Of a DNA stretch of 64,000 nt, positions 50,303-60,525 are shown piece after piece. The notes under the pieces were generated by a model, which did not search any database, had not been told where the DNA came from, and saw nothing but the letters and a program-made list of their open reading frames with translations. The position numbers were made by a program, and so were the translations under genes. The first letter of the stretch is position 1; every line of letters begins with the position of its first letter. The DNA comes from Cliona cf. orientalis (lineage: Eukaryota; Porifera; Demospongiae; Clionaida; Clionaidae), in the NCBI GenBank assembly GCA_963930775.1, contig OZ005701.1:4285669-4349668 (forward strand). Direction: 5' to 3'.

Positions 50303-51376
50303 AGGTTACAGGATAGTATTCGACGCGCAATTTATAAATGATTGCGCATGGACACAATTCACGTATGGTTTAGTCTGGAACGCGAACGAACGTCGACCAT
50401 TTTCCAGATGCAAAGAAAGTCCAAGTTCCTGCGTCAAATTTTGAAGACCAGAGACTCGAACGAACTGACTTCGCTATTGTTCACGCTAGTCCATCGATCG
50501 GAGCAGGGCCATGTATAGTGCTTTTTCGAAAATTCTAGGATGGTGAGTCGTCAGACAAGGTTTTGTCCTGGAGGGCCGCCATTAAGCGAGTCACATGGCA
50601 GCTGAGTAGTAAGGCCACACCAAATTGATTACCTGTTTCTCGGACAGACCAGCCAGAAATAGTGACCCGGGTGGCGGAAATAAAAATAAAAATAAAAAAA
50701 ATGAATCTCATTAAAAAATTTTTAACCACAACTATTTGAAACTATTTGCACCTTCTCAACACTGACATCCGTCACATCCAACTTCTCCAAATGTATCTTC
50801 CCACAGGAATTTGACCGGTTTAACGATTTCCAGGCCATGCTTAACCAATACACTTAGTCTGGCTGATAAGGTAGCCATACTTTCTGCACCATCAGTTCAC
50901 TTCACCATGAGGAGAATACCAGGAATTCCAATTAACGCCCACGAGCATTGCACAATCCACATAGCACATGCGCACCGCCCACAACTGTGACCACACCCAC
51001 TAATTTATTATTTTTTTTTTGCTGAATTCTACAAAAAGGGACCCGCCGGATCCGAGAAACAGGTAATCAATTTGGTGTGGCCTAAGTTTTTTATGTTCGC
51101 TTTCTGTTCGTGTAACTCGATAGAGTTCAAACGCTATACCTGGCCCTGTAGAGGCTCGTAAGCTATCGTTTCATTTGTATTATTATCATTACATAGAGGC
51201 TGTTTACCTTGGCAAAAACTGACGCAGGAAATTGCAAAACTTACCCGCGCTTGCAGACAGACAGTGGCAGGTTTGCTTTTCGTTTTTGTGGACCATGGGG
51301 CAGGCATCAGGAGAGCTACTTACCTGTGCCTTGACTGTGCAAAGAACGTGGACAAAAACTGGAATAATATAACTCT
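50303..51376 (-). mobile_element. Family M, copy 2, interrupted by MITE N
   Basis: Inverted relative to 34431-35095, beginning AGGTTACAGGATAGTATTCG. The far end is lost at about 51376. MITE N splits it. Confidence 0.88.
50613..51082. mobile_element. MITE family N, copy 2
   Basis: 470 bp, ends GGCCACACCAAATTGATTAC and GTAATCAATTTGGTGTGGCC, TAA on both sides. The uninterrupted M copy at 34 kb confirms the empty site. Confidence 0.92.
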
Positions 51377-51546
51377 CTCATTTATTATATTATTTATAAT
51401 TATGCGCATGCAACCAGACTAGCGTCGCGTCACGTCGAGACCGTGGCTCCACCCATAACCATTTCTCGGCGCGGCGCGGCCGAATCATCATACGTTACCG
51501 TGACAACCGTCTATTTATCAAGTGGATATTGACAGTCTGCACGAAG
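51377..51546 (+). promoter_or_regulatory. CFAP206 promoter region, GC-rich
   Basis: Between the MITE M edge and the start codon, about 170 bp is clearly GC-richer than its surroundings, with CGCGTCACGTCGAGACCGTG and GGCGCGGCGCGGCC. No TATA box at a useful distance. It holds the X-box at 51494. Confidence 0.6.
51494..51507 (+). promoter_or_regulatory. RFX X-box-like site
   Basis: GTTACC-GT-GACAAC fits the relaxed X-box RYYNYY-N(1-3)-RRNRAC bound by RFX factors, which control cilium genes across animals. It sits 39 nt before the CFAP206 ATG, a typical distance. One base of the second half differs from the strict RGYAAC. Confidence 0.65.
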
Positions 51547-51657
51547 ATGTGCTCCAATCCTCAAGCTGAGGGTGTGATCAAAAATATTATTAGAGAGATA
51601 TGTTTTGAGTGCAGTGCACAAGGACAGAGTGTGTCCGAAACACTTGCTGCCTTTATG
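51547..51657 (+). CDS. CFAP206: CFAP206 exon 1
   Basis: MCSNPQAEGVIKNIIREICF then ECSAQGQSVSETLAAFM, close to human MPPTQAESVIRSIIREIGQE. Donor GTAAAA; phase 0. Confidence 0.96.
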
Positions 51658-54600
51658 GTAAAAATTTAATAGTAGTGTGTGGGTGTGTGTCTGACTGTCT
51701 AAAAATTAATATTAAATAACTTAAGTAATGCGGTTCAGGTAAAAGCGGCAGTATTAGATCCAGAAAATGACTTTAATGTTGAGAGGACTCTAACCAAAGA
51801 AGACGTTCAAAAGTTGATCCAGGTGAGCTAAAGTATTTACAATATACGCTGTGTCTACAGTGCGGTACTGGCACCGCAATTTAAGCGTTCTAGTGCCGGG
51901 TATTAAAGTCCATGTAAAATACTGCACTCTCACATAAGCCCTAGTCCCCGCCCCCTCCTGCATATGGCAATTTTTATATTTGCCGGCACTCTAGACACTG
52001 CGTTATACATAATTAGTTATGGTATATAGTTCTTTGTGATCTCTCTAACTGACTTCTTTCACATTAAATTTTGACAATTTTCATTTGTTCTATGGGCGTT
52101 AATTGCATCATGAGGGGGTGTGTACGCTTATGGATCAGCCCTAGCTATAATCAATAATTCCCTCTTCTTTTATTCCTGTGATTAATATAGTCTGTACACC
52201 TACACAGAGCATGCAGAAAAATGGAGATGGTGAATTTTATAGACCAAATGGATGACATTGTACTAGTCTGGCAGGCCAGCCCCTTCACAAGAGGAAGGAG
52301 GACGGGTCTAGTATCATGCCTATACGTGAGTTGTACCTGCTGTAGCCAGGAGTGCAGTCCAATCAGGTTGCTCCACGTCATCACCAATATCATGGGGCTG
52401 TCCCAAACGCAAGAGCTGACCAATCAGGTGCCAGATTTTCTTATTCATTAATTTGCTGGGACTGTCCCTACCATTCACTGACCAACCAGGTGCTAGATCT
52501 TCACAAGTGCGGTTTTGCATGCACTGCGTAACAGCTAATTAATCGCTGGAACAACTCATGTATAGGCATGACACCAGACCCTTCCTCCTCTCTCTTATGA
52601 AGGGGCTGGCCTGCCAGACTAACGGATGTACATGTACAAGAAAAATCTGAAAAATTCTGTAATAATATTATCTTCAAACGGCCACCATATTGGAATATAA
52701 GCACTTGTACTAGGGAGCACTAAATGACATGATGCTATTGCTTGATCAATGTGCCTGGACACCAGCCAGTTAAATACTATAATATGTCTCAAAGCACGCT
52801 CTTGGTCTAATATACTGCAACCATGAGAGAATCTGATACAGATGCTTGCATTCTTTGCAAGCCAATGGCAAAGGTAGCCTCTGTATATTTTCTTGATAGA
52901 AAATGGGCTACAGTAACTGTTGTCCTCCAGTGTGGCTCACTACGCACCCTGTGACATCACATGCAATTGGTGCATATCTCAACTAAATTTAAATAGGTTC
53001 CTGAGTTTGAAATACCATTCTGAGTTGAAAATTAATGCTATCTGACTTTATGTATGTATACTATTGGCCTGTGATAGCGAGGTTGTATGTAAAATTTGGA
53101 TAAATAGCGCTCTGAAATACCGTATGGCGGGTACTTTTCGTGGGGTGCTAATTTCATTATTTTCATGGTTGACTTTGCAGTCATGAAATTTTCCCACCCA
53201 CGACAATTAATGCCTATGGTCTCGAGTCCATGATGATGGGCGTGGCCAAAAACATCGTGGCGGTGTGGCCAACACTTTCCAGTGTTAATAAGCAACAGTA
53301 GCCACTGTCATCCAGCTAATGGCATCTTCGACAATAATAATCTTCTATATCTCATGCTATTTGTCCAAGTCTGCAGGTATGGCTTAGTAATAAAGAAGAT
53401 TGCAAGCGAGATCGAGTAGATGTATTGATTACATCATCGCTTGTGCAGTCCTGGTCCCCTGGACTGGTTGCTGTCACGAAATTTAAAACCACGAAAATTA
53501 ATTTCAGGGCCTTTTCGGACTTTCCACGAAAATTAGCACCCCTGAAAATTACCCACTGTATGGTAGGTATTTGGTTCATTGAACCAAATACCCATTTCAC
53601 AGTGCTATTTTATACCCAAATTCAACATACAACCTCACTATTACCTATACTAATTGCAACGGGTCTATAATCCAAATGTAGGTGTGCATGAACTGAGGGT
53701 CACCAGGTATGTCAGCAAATAATCAGTTCAAAGTAGCACCAGTACATGTACATCACAAATTAAGTGATCTGAGAACTCAACAACTAGGTTGCTACCAGGC
53801 ACTACATGTATGTATTCACATGATGTCACAGGCCTTCCACTAGTCTAGCAAGCTAAACCCTCTCTCACTTGCTGCTTAGTGGGTGTGGTTTTTAAAACGC
53901 GAAAAAGGATCTAGCACTATCTGTGAAAAGCTGCATTGATGCGCCTAAGCATGAATCATAGTCGGTAGACTCTATAAGTAGGGATGGCACGGATACTCCA
54001 TATTATATGTAATACATTACAAATATCTCAAAACAGGTAACTTTGTGAAATTTCTAAGTGTAAAAATCAGAATCTACAACAAATTATCTATCTAACAAGA
54101 CCAAGATCATTCATCAACTCAATTGTGTATGCCAGAACCAGATATTCAAAAAATAGCCCTTTGTCAATCTCTCTTTCTTTCTAAATCTTTCTTTCTGTTC
54201 TATCGAGTCCTGAAACATCCATGGAAACAATCAGGTATGCCTGGACTAGCTGTTAAAAAAAGTGCATTTTGTCGATCTTTTTTTTTCATTATCAGGGCTA
54301 ACTCAAGACTTCCTTGACCACTCACCTTGGTTCGAGTATAAATCCGCTCCATTTTGGAGCGCGCACGTCTGTGGCACGCCGTTTTTGTGTTATCATGACA
54401 GCGATTTAATCGTGGGTGCATACAGCGCATTTTGAGAGTGGGGAATGTCTGATTCACCATTTTGTCACATAATGCGCATGCTCATAATGCATGTGTTGCC
54501 ATGGTAAAGTCATGTGACGAGTCAGTGACGCCACACGCGACCGCATCGATCGTGTGCACACGAGTGGAGCTGACAGGAGGCACAAGACCATGAAAATCTT

Positions 54601-57600
54601 AAAACTGTTTAGCGAACGAATCTTAAAAGCCAGTAAGTTTATTATGGCTAGTAGTAGCTTCTCTGAGCCTGGGAATGAGGATAGTCACTGAGCTGACTGT
54701 TGTAGAGCTGAGGGGCCATGCCTATGGGCTAGGTAACGTCGACAAACTATTGAGGGGCATGGCTACGATTGTTGCATGCTCATCATCCAGGATAGAGTAG
54801 AGTTGGCATCTTTCGGGAAAGATAGCGCTATATCAACAACTAAACGAGCAGCACTAGATCGCGAATAATTATGCCACCTATATTAGTAAGATGTAGACTC
54901 GAGTACCGCCTACCAAACGAGCCCTTAACCCACCCATGTTCGTGCAGAATAATAAATAGCTGGTAGACTATGGTGCATGTCATTACTGGACAAAGATGAA
55001 AAATAAATTACTGTTGCTATTAATATATGTATGCATGATATGCATCTAATTCATCGTAGAAGGTATTCTCCTTGCATCCTGCTTTAAGATTTGAAGATCC
55101 ATCTATAAATAATTATTGTGAAACAGAATATGAATGCGTAAAAAGTAGCTACATGTAATACAGTATTGATATTATCCAGAAATTATCTATACCACCAACG
55201 GTTAATTTAATTTGTGGAAAAATCTCCCAGATTCTCCATGCATGTTATGATAATTAATCATTCAAAAATTGATGGCTTGGTCTGGTCTATAAATAATTGT
55301 ACTGTACAGCTTCTGTGCGGATGAACCCTGGGCCCACCAAGAACGAGATGCAGATAGGTCTTACACTGCCCGTGCCTCATAGCAAGTGGTAAAGGATTAC
55401 ACAATTATACTATTACAATGAGCAACTGTATAAACGCAATTGTGTGTGAGGCATCTGTTAACTGCAACTGCCTCTGTCTGGAAATACCCTACCCTACTCA
55501 GTCTCTACGTAATAGCCACTGTATGAGTTAATGGGAAAATTATGTCAGATGGCATGCACTGATATTACCCTAAAAGAAGAACACAATCAAGTATAAAAAA
55601 CAATGTAATTGAAAGATGAAGTAGGGATGGCAGGGTCAACTAGAGCTCTGTAGAGCACATACCCCGCGCACACATTGCGCAATCTATAGAATTGCTTTGT
55701 ATGCATGACTATAATTTTGTGAACTTCAGAAAATTAGTGGAAATGCTGCTTAATTGTACAATGTCATAGCTACCAGAGGTCCCGGTGACAAAAGCACTCT
55801 CTCTGCACTAGCTAGATCTAGACTACTAGGAGATAATATATTTCCTAGTAGTCTAGATCAGTTCATAATGAACTGATACGTCCAATACTCTGTTGTAATA
55901 GTATAGCCGTCTTACATTATGTTTTGGTTCCATAAGGCTGCAGATTTCAGCTCCGTCAGCGGATTCGGATGGAGTATATTATAGATTTCAAGAACATTAT
56001 TAATCTCGACGATCTTTACCAATCACAATATTATTCTCGGCTACTTCGTTGTGCGCATGAGCAGACAACACAATGGGCATGCATTATGCATTGGTAGGCA
56101 CTGTTGATAGGCGTAGCTACGTTAGCTAACAAAAAGGCACTATTTGTGACGCCCATGGACCGTATCCATCGATTCGACGCACACTGAAGCCAGTTTTTCG
56201 CCGAATTCGATTAATTTGTTGTGCTTATGAGTTGCTTAGACGTCTACATCTGAGATATGGCGATTTTTGTGCTCACAACGACAACGACAACGACACGACC
56301 GATTACTTTACCCCTTGCGCATGCGCGCGGGGTAAAAAGTGCACAAACAAGATTTGTAGGGACAATCACATCTGCTATACATCCCTACGCTTGCTTTTTG
56401 AGTAATTGCAGGAATTAACCAGGCAGTAATGCAATGATCAAAGCCAATTATCCCCCCACCCGCTGTGAGTATAGCAGCAATGGACCATCAACATGCAGGT
56501 GCATGATAATTGAGAAAAGCAAGCGTAGGGATGTATATATAGTGGATGTGATTATCCCTACAAATCTTATTTGTGTATTTTTTGACCCTGCCATCTCTAC
56601 TTCATCTTTCAATTACATTGTTTTGTATACTTTTATACTAATTGTATGAGGATTAAAGTATGTGATTATGTTATAGTTATAGTCTACATGCAGCGTCTAT
56701 GTAAACAAATGTCAAGGTGGTCGCTAGTAATCTTGGAGTGGACCCTCCCACTGTTGGCAGGCAAGTCTTCACTGTGTACATTCACTCGGCACCGCTGAGG
56801 CATGTTTCAAATTCTTGCGATGTGCACCCGAAGCATCACGTTTGTTTGCAAGATTCCCCAAATTTCCTGTAGCAGTAGTAGAGGCTTCGATACTGCTAGA
56901 CCTGGAAATAATGGGACATGCAACAATAGAGCTACATGTACAACAGGAGACTTAGCATTGAGGGAAACAACTACACAGATGCAGTAACAACAATCTAACT
57001 GCTGCGGGGCAATCATACATGTACTTGTGTCACTAATAACACAAGTACCACAAATATATACATGTACATGTATAATAGAATGATTTTTTCTTTGACTGTC
57101 TTGGCTTCCAGGCTTGATGGCTTGATTTGGCGAATACACACCCATACCTGAGTCTCCAATGCACATTCTTGTGACTGTATACTCCAGTTCACTTCAGGCA
57201 ACTGTACCGAGGGTTTTGCACAATAGTGCTTCATTTAATGTGTCATGATGGTGCTGCTTTATTAATTTTGGCTTGTTACATCGCAGCGATGATATTTAAG
57301 TTGCTCTATTTGGCTCCAGTTAGTTTGTTTGATACATGCACTGTTGTCCCAGGTAAGTGCTCATGCTGGCCAAAATTGCGAGTTATGATTAAGTGACGTG
57401 TCCATGGCGCTTACTCAGGACGCTGCTGTAGTTTACTATGTGCATGAGCACCACCTTAATCATTACCAGTTTATCACCTGTGAAATCTACCCTCTCTTAT
57501 CATTAGACATGTGTTCGGCATCTGTTAGACTTGAGCTCGCCAGCGCTAGATACAGTGAAACTCCAAGTCCATTTTGACATGAATTATTCATCCAGAGGTG

Positions 57601-60525
57601 AGATAATAAAGTGTACGTACTTCCAGTTACAATGTAGGGGCTGATCCAAGGGGAATGAAGTGAGTGGCTATCTACCCATCTCCACACTGATCCTTTCTAT
57701 ACAAGATGGTGTGCCATTAATGTTGCTAGCCAGTCACCCACTTTGAAAATTACTGGATCAGCCCTTGCACTGTAGCTAAAACTATGATTATCTGAGTGAG
57801 TGGACCGATATTCCTTCCTTACAGGGGAGTTTCTAGAGGAGCATCGCCACGTATTGGATTCCCGCCTTCAGCCAATAATTAGAGAGATTATTGATACCCG
57901 GGCGAGAAGCAGAGAGGAACTTGAAGGTATTGTACATTGTGCACCTACATGTGTAGTGCCACGTCTCTAGCTGCCAATAAAACTCTTATTTAGACTGATC
58001 TTTACAGTAACGTACACACTATTAAATTTTATGCTTCACAATAACATCATCATAATGTATGTTAGTCAATTAATTAGCTATTCAGTTCCTGTTCACTTCT
58101 GGGAGTATATACACATTTAGTTTTGTATATTAATTCACATAATATTATAGTAACTTATTCTGGGGAGGGGGTACATTATTATTCTCTCACAGGACTCTAT
58201 CGTAAGATAGTTTCTTACATTCTCCTTCGCTCTGGACTGGGATCACCTACCGAGATTGCTGTTGTCAGAGAAGCAACCGGTACAGTTAATAGTGTTCACT
58301 CATTCAGTAAGCGTGACCAACCTTCATTGTATGTTTCTATCCGTACATACAGTTTTGCATTTGTACTGTTTCAATTCAAATTTCCTAAGCTAGATACCGT
58401 ATAGCGGGAAACTTTCGAGGGAGAAAACTTTCACGAATTTTGCGATTTTTCAGCCATCCGCGAAAGTTTTCTCCATGAAATTTTAGGTGTACCACACCCA
58501 TTATGCAACCAGTTTTAACATTCCATGAAAATTTCTCCACAAAATGCTCTCTTCCTACCAGTTCACAAAAGTTTTCTCCCTCGAAAGTTTCCTACTATAC
58601 GGTATTATGAACATGGAAAGTAAGCAACAATGTGATCAGTACCACTCAGATAGGTGGATATGTGACGAGTGGGTCACTAAGCTTGGTACCACGTGCATTG
58701 AGCTTGTCTAGTAGAATCAGCACATGGCTATACACTTAGCAGTAACTAGGTGTGATCAACACGCAATTGCCAATAAAACCATAGTTTATAGCTGACGCTC
58801 ATGACAGTAGAATAGACTAAAGTGTCCTGTATTGCATGTATGTACATAATTATGTCCGTAATTAAATTAGCAGGATACTTGCATGTATTTCTACATACAT
58901 GTATATAACACTAAATATTGTATTATGTTTACATGTAGCTGCTCTCCAAAGTGTGTTTCCTCAGACGGAATTGGGAGTATTTATGGCTCTGGGAAAGGAA
59001 GAAAAAGAAAGTCAATTGCGGGAACTAGCCAGCATTGTGACAGGAATCCGGCTGTTTAATAGAGACTGTGGAAAGGGAGGAGAAGGCATTGATGATCGTA
59101 AGTTATTCAGTATGTACTGCAGTAATGCTTGCATTAGCCTCTGCTGGAGTTTACATGTATCTATGATTGCTAAATGTCAACTAGAGCTCTGTAGAGCACA
59201 TACCCTGCGCACATTGTGCAATCTATAGATTTACTTTTGTTGCATGGCTCTAATTTGTGAATGTCAGAGAAATGCTGCTTAGTTGTACTGGGGATTCCGG
59301 TGACACTTGAAAAAGTGCTCTCTGCACCCAGACCTAGCAAGATATGAATTTCTATCTATATTTGTTGTAACAATATCTTACATTATGATTGGTTCTGTAG
59401 GGCAGTCACTATAGACATCACCAGCATTAATTAGAACATCGACGATCGTTACCAGTCATGTGCTTGGCCACTTAGTTGTGTGCATGAGCAGAAAGCACAA
59501 TTGGTATACATATGCATTGATGGGCACTGTCGATAGGCGTGGCTATGGCCAACAAAAAGGCACTATTTGTGACGTTCGTGGACCGTACGTATCCCTCGAT
59601 TTGACGCACACTGAAGCCAGTTTTTCGCCAAATTCGACTGATTCTTTATGATTACGAGTCACTTAGACACCTACATGTATATCTCGAGATATGGCGATTT
59701 TTGTGCTAACAGCAACGACAACGATGACACGACTGATTACTTTACCTCTTGTGCGTGCGCGCGGGGTAATGAGGCAAGACCCAGAAGTCAGAGAGATGCA
59801 TGTGTGATGTATAGTATAACAGTAATACAATACTAGTTAATAGAATACAATGTTATGATCCAATTTAACGTAAGAAATTAACGTTTTACATAACATGTAT
59901 ATAATTATGGAGTGATTGACGACCTTTACCAGAAAAGTGTGCGTTTTTCAAGATTGAAACCATACATTCTATTAGATTAAGTACAGTATTGCCTTGTATT
60001 CAAGTTTCCTATAGAAGTCATTTTGCTTGTGAATATCCATTCCTTATCATTCACTTTGCTGCAGTCCCACAAATTTTGAAAGATGCTCTTCATGTAACAA
60101 GTCAAAGCATTGAAGCAGAAATGGCTAAAACACTCAAAATTGCTTTCGAATATACTGGTGAAATTGTAGCTATGTGTCCTAGCTAGAGCATATCATCGTT
60201 AACTTACTATTTCTGCAATTCCACTTACATTGTAGGTATTCTTATGCATATTATTGAGTCACCCCATCCTCCACCAGTTCAGCCCCCATTATTGGTCATG
60301 AAACAGAGTCTTATAAACTGCAGACAACATGAGGCTTTCATCAAAGTCCTAATGGTTTGTTAATACTATTAAGTATACATCTTTGTGACGGTATCATCTA
60401 TTCAGCGTGATATTCTCCTGTGTGCCGAGCATTTGGATCAATTAGAGCAAGATTTTATATCTCAATTGAGCAATCTCAGGGATACAGTGCAGGCCAAGAC
60501 TGCAGTACCTACTGCACAAGTCTAT
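51547..60525 (+). CDS. CFAP206: Cilia- and flagella-associated protein 206, 5' nine exons
   Basis: CFAP206 (C6orf165, FAP206) is an axonemal protein that helps dock radial spoke 2 and a dynein arm in motile cilia. Exons are 51547-51657, 51739-51822, 57507-57597, 57825-57926, 58193-58279, 58939-59097, 60065-60157, 60236-60354 and 60406-60525, all GT-AG, phases consistent, 966 bases and 322 residues. Matches to the human order are strong: IIREICFECSAQGQSVSETL, FDMNY, EFLEEHRHVLDSRLQPI, LYRKIVSYILLRSGLGSP, AALQSVFPQTELG, IVTGIRLFNRDCGKGGEGID and VPTAQVY. Human CFAP206 has about 620 residues, so roughly the second half lies beyond 64000. The start Met is supported by the alignment of residue 1-10 and the X-box just upstream. 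Intron 2 is 5.7 kb because of repeats. Confidence 0.97.
51739..51822 (+). CDS. CFAP206: CFAP206 exon 2
   Basis: VKAAVLDPENDFNVERTLTK then EDVQKLIQ. The intron before it is 81 bp. Donor GTGAGC. Confidence 0.97.
51823..52263. other. CFAP206 intron 2, 5' part
   Basis: No recognised feature before the MITE at 52264. Confidence 0.4.
52264..52622. mobile_element. Long-inverted-repeat MITE U
   Basis: Arms of about 70 bp: TAGTCTGGCAGGCCAGCCCC... and ...GGGGCTGGCCTGCCAGACTA. Both include a pyrimidine-rich TTCCTCCTC block and 'catgcctata'. The centre carries repeated 'ccaatcaggt' motifs. Confidence 0.88.
52623..53119. other. Intron, no recognised feature
   Basis: No coding or repeat signal seen. Confidence 0.35.
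53120..53563. mobile_element. MITE family C, copy 2
   Basis: 444 bp, ends CCGTATGGCGGGTACTTTTC and AAAATTACCCACTGTATGG. Inner 'ggggtgctaattt' and 'aaattagcacccc' are inverted. TA on the left; the right side also reads TA. Confidence 0.85.
53958..54470 (+). repeat. Repeat family Y, copy 2
   Basis: Same order as 1919-2330, plus an extra ~80 bases within the CTTTCTTT tract (about 54200-54280). Its head is also at 7811. Confidence 0.8.
54471..55590. other. Intron, no recognised feature
   Basis: The stretch 54480-54620 is GC-richer, but no exon of CFAP206 is expected here and none is seen. Confidence 0.35.
55591..56402 (-). repeat. Repeat X copy interrupted by repeat F
   Basis: Left piece 55591-55639 and right piece 56335-56402 join to give an inverted X unit matching 56508-56645. 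Confidence 0.85.
55640..56334 (+). mobile_element. Repeat family F, copy 1 (complete)
   Basis: From CTAGAGCTCTGTAGAGCACA to ATGCGCGCGGGGT. The surrounding X repeat defines both ends. Landmarks: 'aaaaaggcactatttgtgac', 'acgcacactgaagccagttt', 'gatatggcgatttttgtgct'. No coding capacity noticed. Confidence 0.88.
56508..56645 (+). repeat. Repeat family X, intact copy
   Basis: From 'attgagaaaagcaagcgtag' to 'tcaattacattgttttgtat'; opposite orientation to the interrupted copy just upstream. Confidence 0.8.
56705..56880. repeat. Probable Penelope-associated repeat, copy 2
   Basis: Matches 32150-32345 in order ('tcgctagtaatcttggagtg', 'caagtcttcactgtgtacat', 'ttccccaaatttc'). Confidence 0.7.
56881..57506. 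other. CFAP206 intron 2, 3' end
   Basis: Contains ACATGTACATGTA near 57058 and a repeat G piece at 57345-57430. The acceptor CATTAG ends at 57506. Confidence 0.45.
57507..57597 (+). CDS. CFAP206: CFAP206 exon 3
   Basis: TCVRHLLDLSSPALDTVKLQ then VHFDMNYSSR, matching human LCMTRLLDTKNPSLDTIKMQVYFDMNYTNR. Phase 0 in, 1 out. Confidence 0.96.
57825..57926 (+). CDS. CFAP206: CFAP206 exon 4
   Basis: EFLEEHRHVLDSRLQPIIRE then IIDTRARSREELE. Phase 1 both ends; donor GTATTG. Confidence 0.97.
58193..58279 (+). CDS. CFAP206: CFAP206 exon 5
   Basis: LYRKIVSYILLRSGLGSPTE then IAVVREAT. Donor GTACAG is slightly weak, but the join to AALQSVF is exact with the human order. Confidence 0.96.
58397..58602. 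mobile_element. Small MITE family D, copy 2
   Basis: 206 bp, ends CCGTATAGCGGGAAACTTTC and GAAAGTTTCCTACTATACGG, TA on both sides; sits in a CFAP206 intron and is largely palindromic. Confidence 0.92.
58939..59097 (+). CDS. CFAP206: CFAP206 exon 6
   Basis: ALQSVFPQTELGVFMALGKE, then EKESQLRELASIVTGIRLFN and RDCGKGGEGIDD, the most conserved block of the family. Donor GTAAGT. Confidence 0.98.
59182..59767 (+). mobile_element. Repeat family F, copy 2
   Basis: 586 bp, CTAGAGCTCTGTAGAGCACA to GTGCGCGCGGGGT, same internal landmarks as copy 1; in CFAP206 intron 6. Confidence 0.88.
60065..60157 (+). CDS. CFAP206: CFAP206 exon 7
   Basis: PQILKDALHVTSQSIEAEMA then KTLKIAFEYT. The donor GTGAAA at 60158 is preferred over GTAGCT at 60166 because only it keeps the next exon open. 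Confidence 0.9.
60236..60354 (+). CDS. CFAP206: CFAP206 exon 8
   Basis: ILMHIIESPHPPPVQPPLLV then MKQSLINCRQHEAFIKVLM. Matches human DPLMRAELQPYMLKEALYNI in pattern. Followed by a 51-bp intron. Confidence 0.92.
60406..60525 (+). CDS. CFAP206: CFAP206 exon 9
   Basis: RDILLCAEHLDQLEQDFISQ then LSNLRDTVQAKTAVPTAQVY. The AVPTAQVY end matches human AVPTSQVF. GTAAGT donor. The next exon is not in the window. Confidence 0.96.

Noticed and set aside
52840-52880. Possible CFAP206 exon reading MRESDTDACILCKPMAK
   Set aside because: It does not fit the family and the phases; the true exon was found at 57507-57597.
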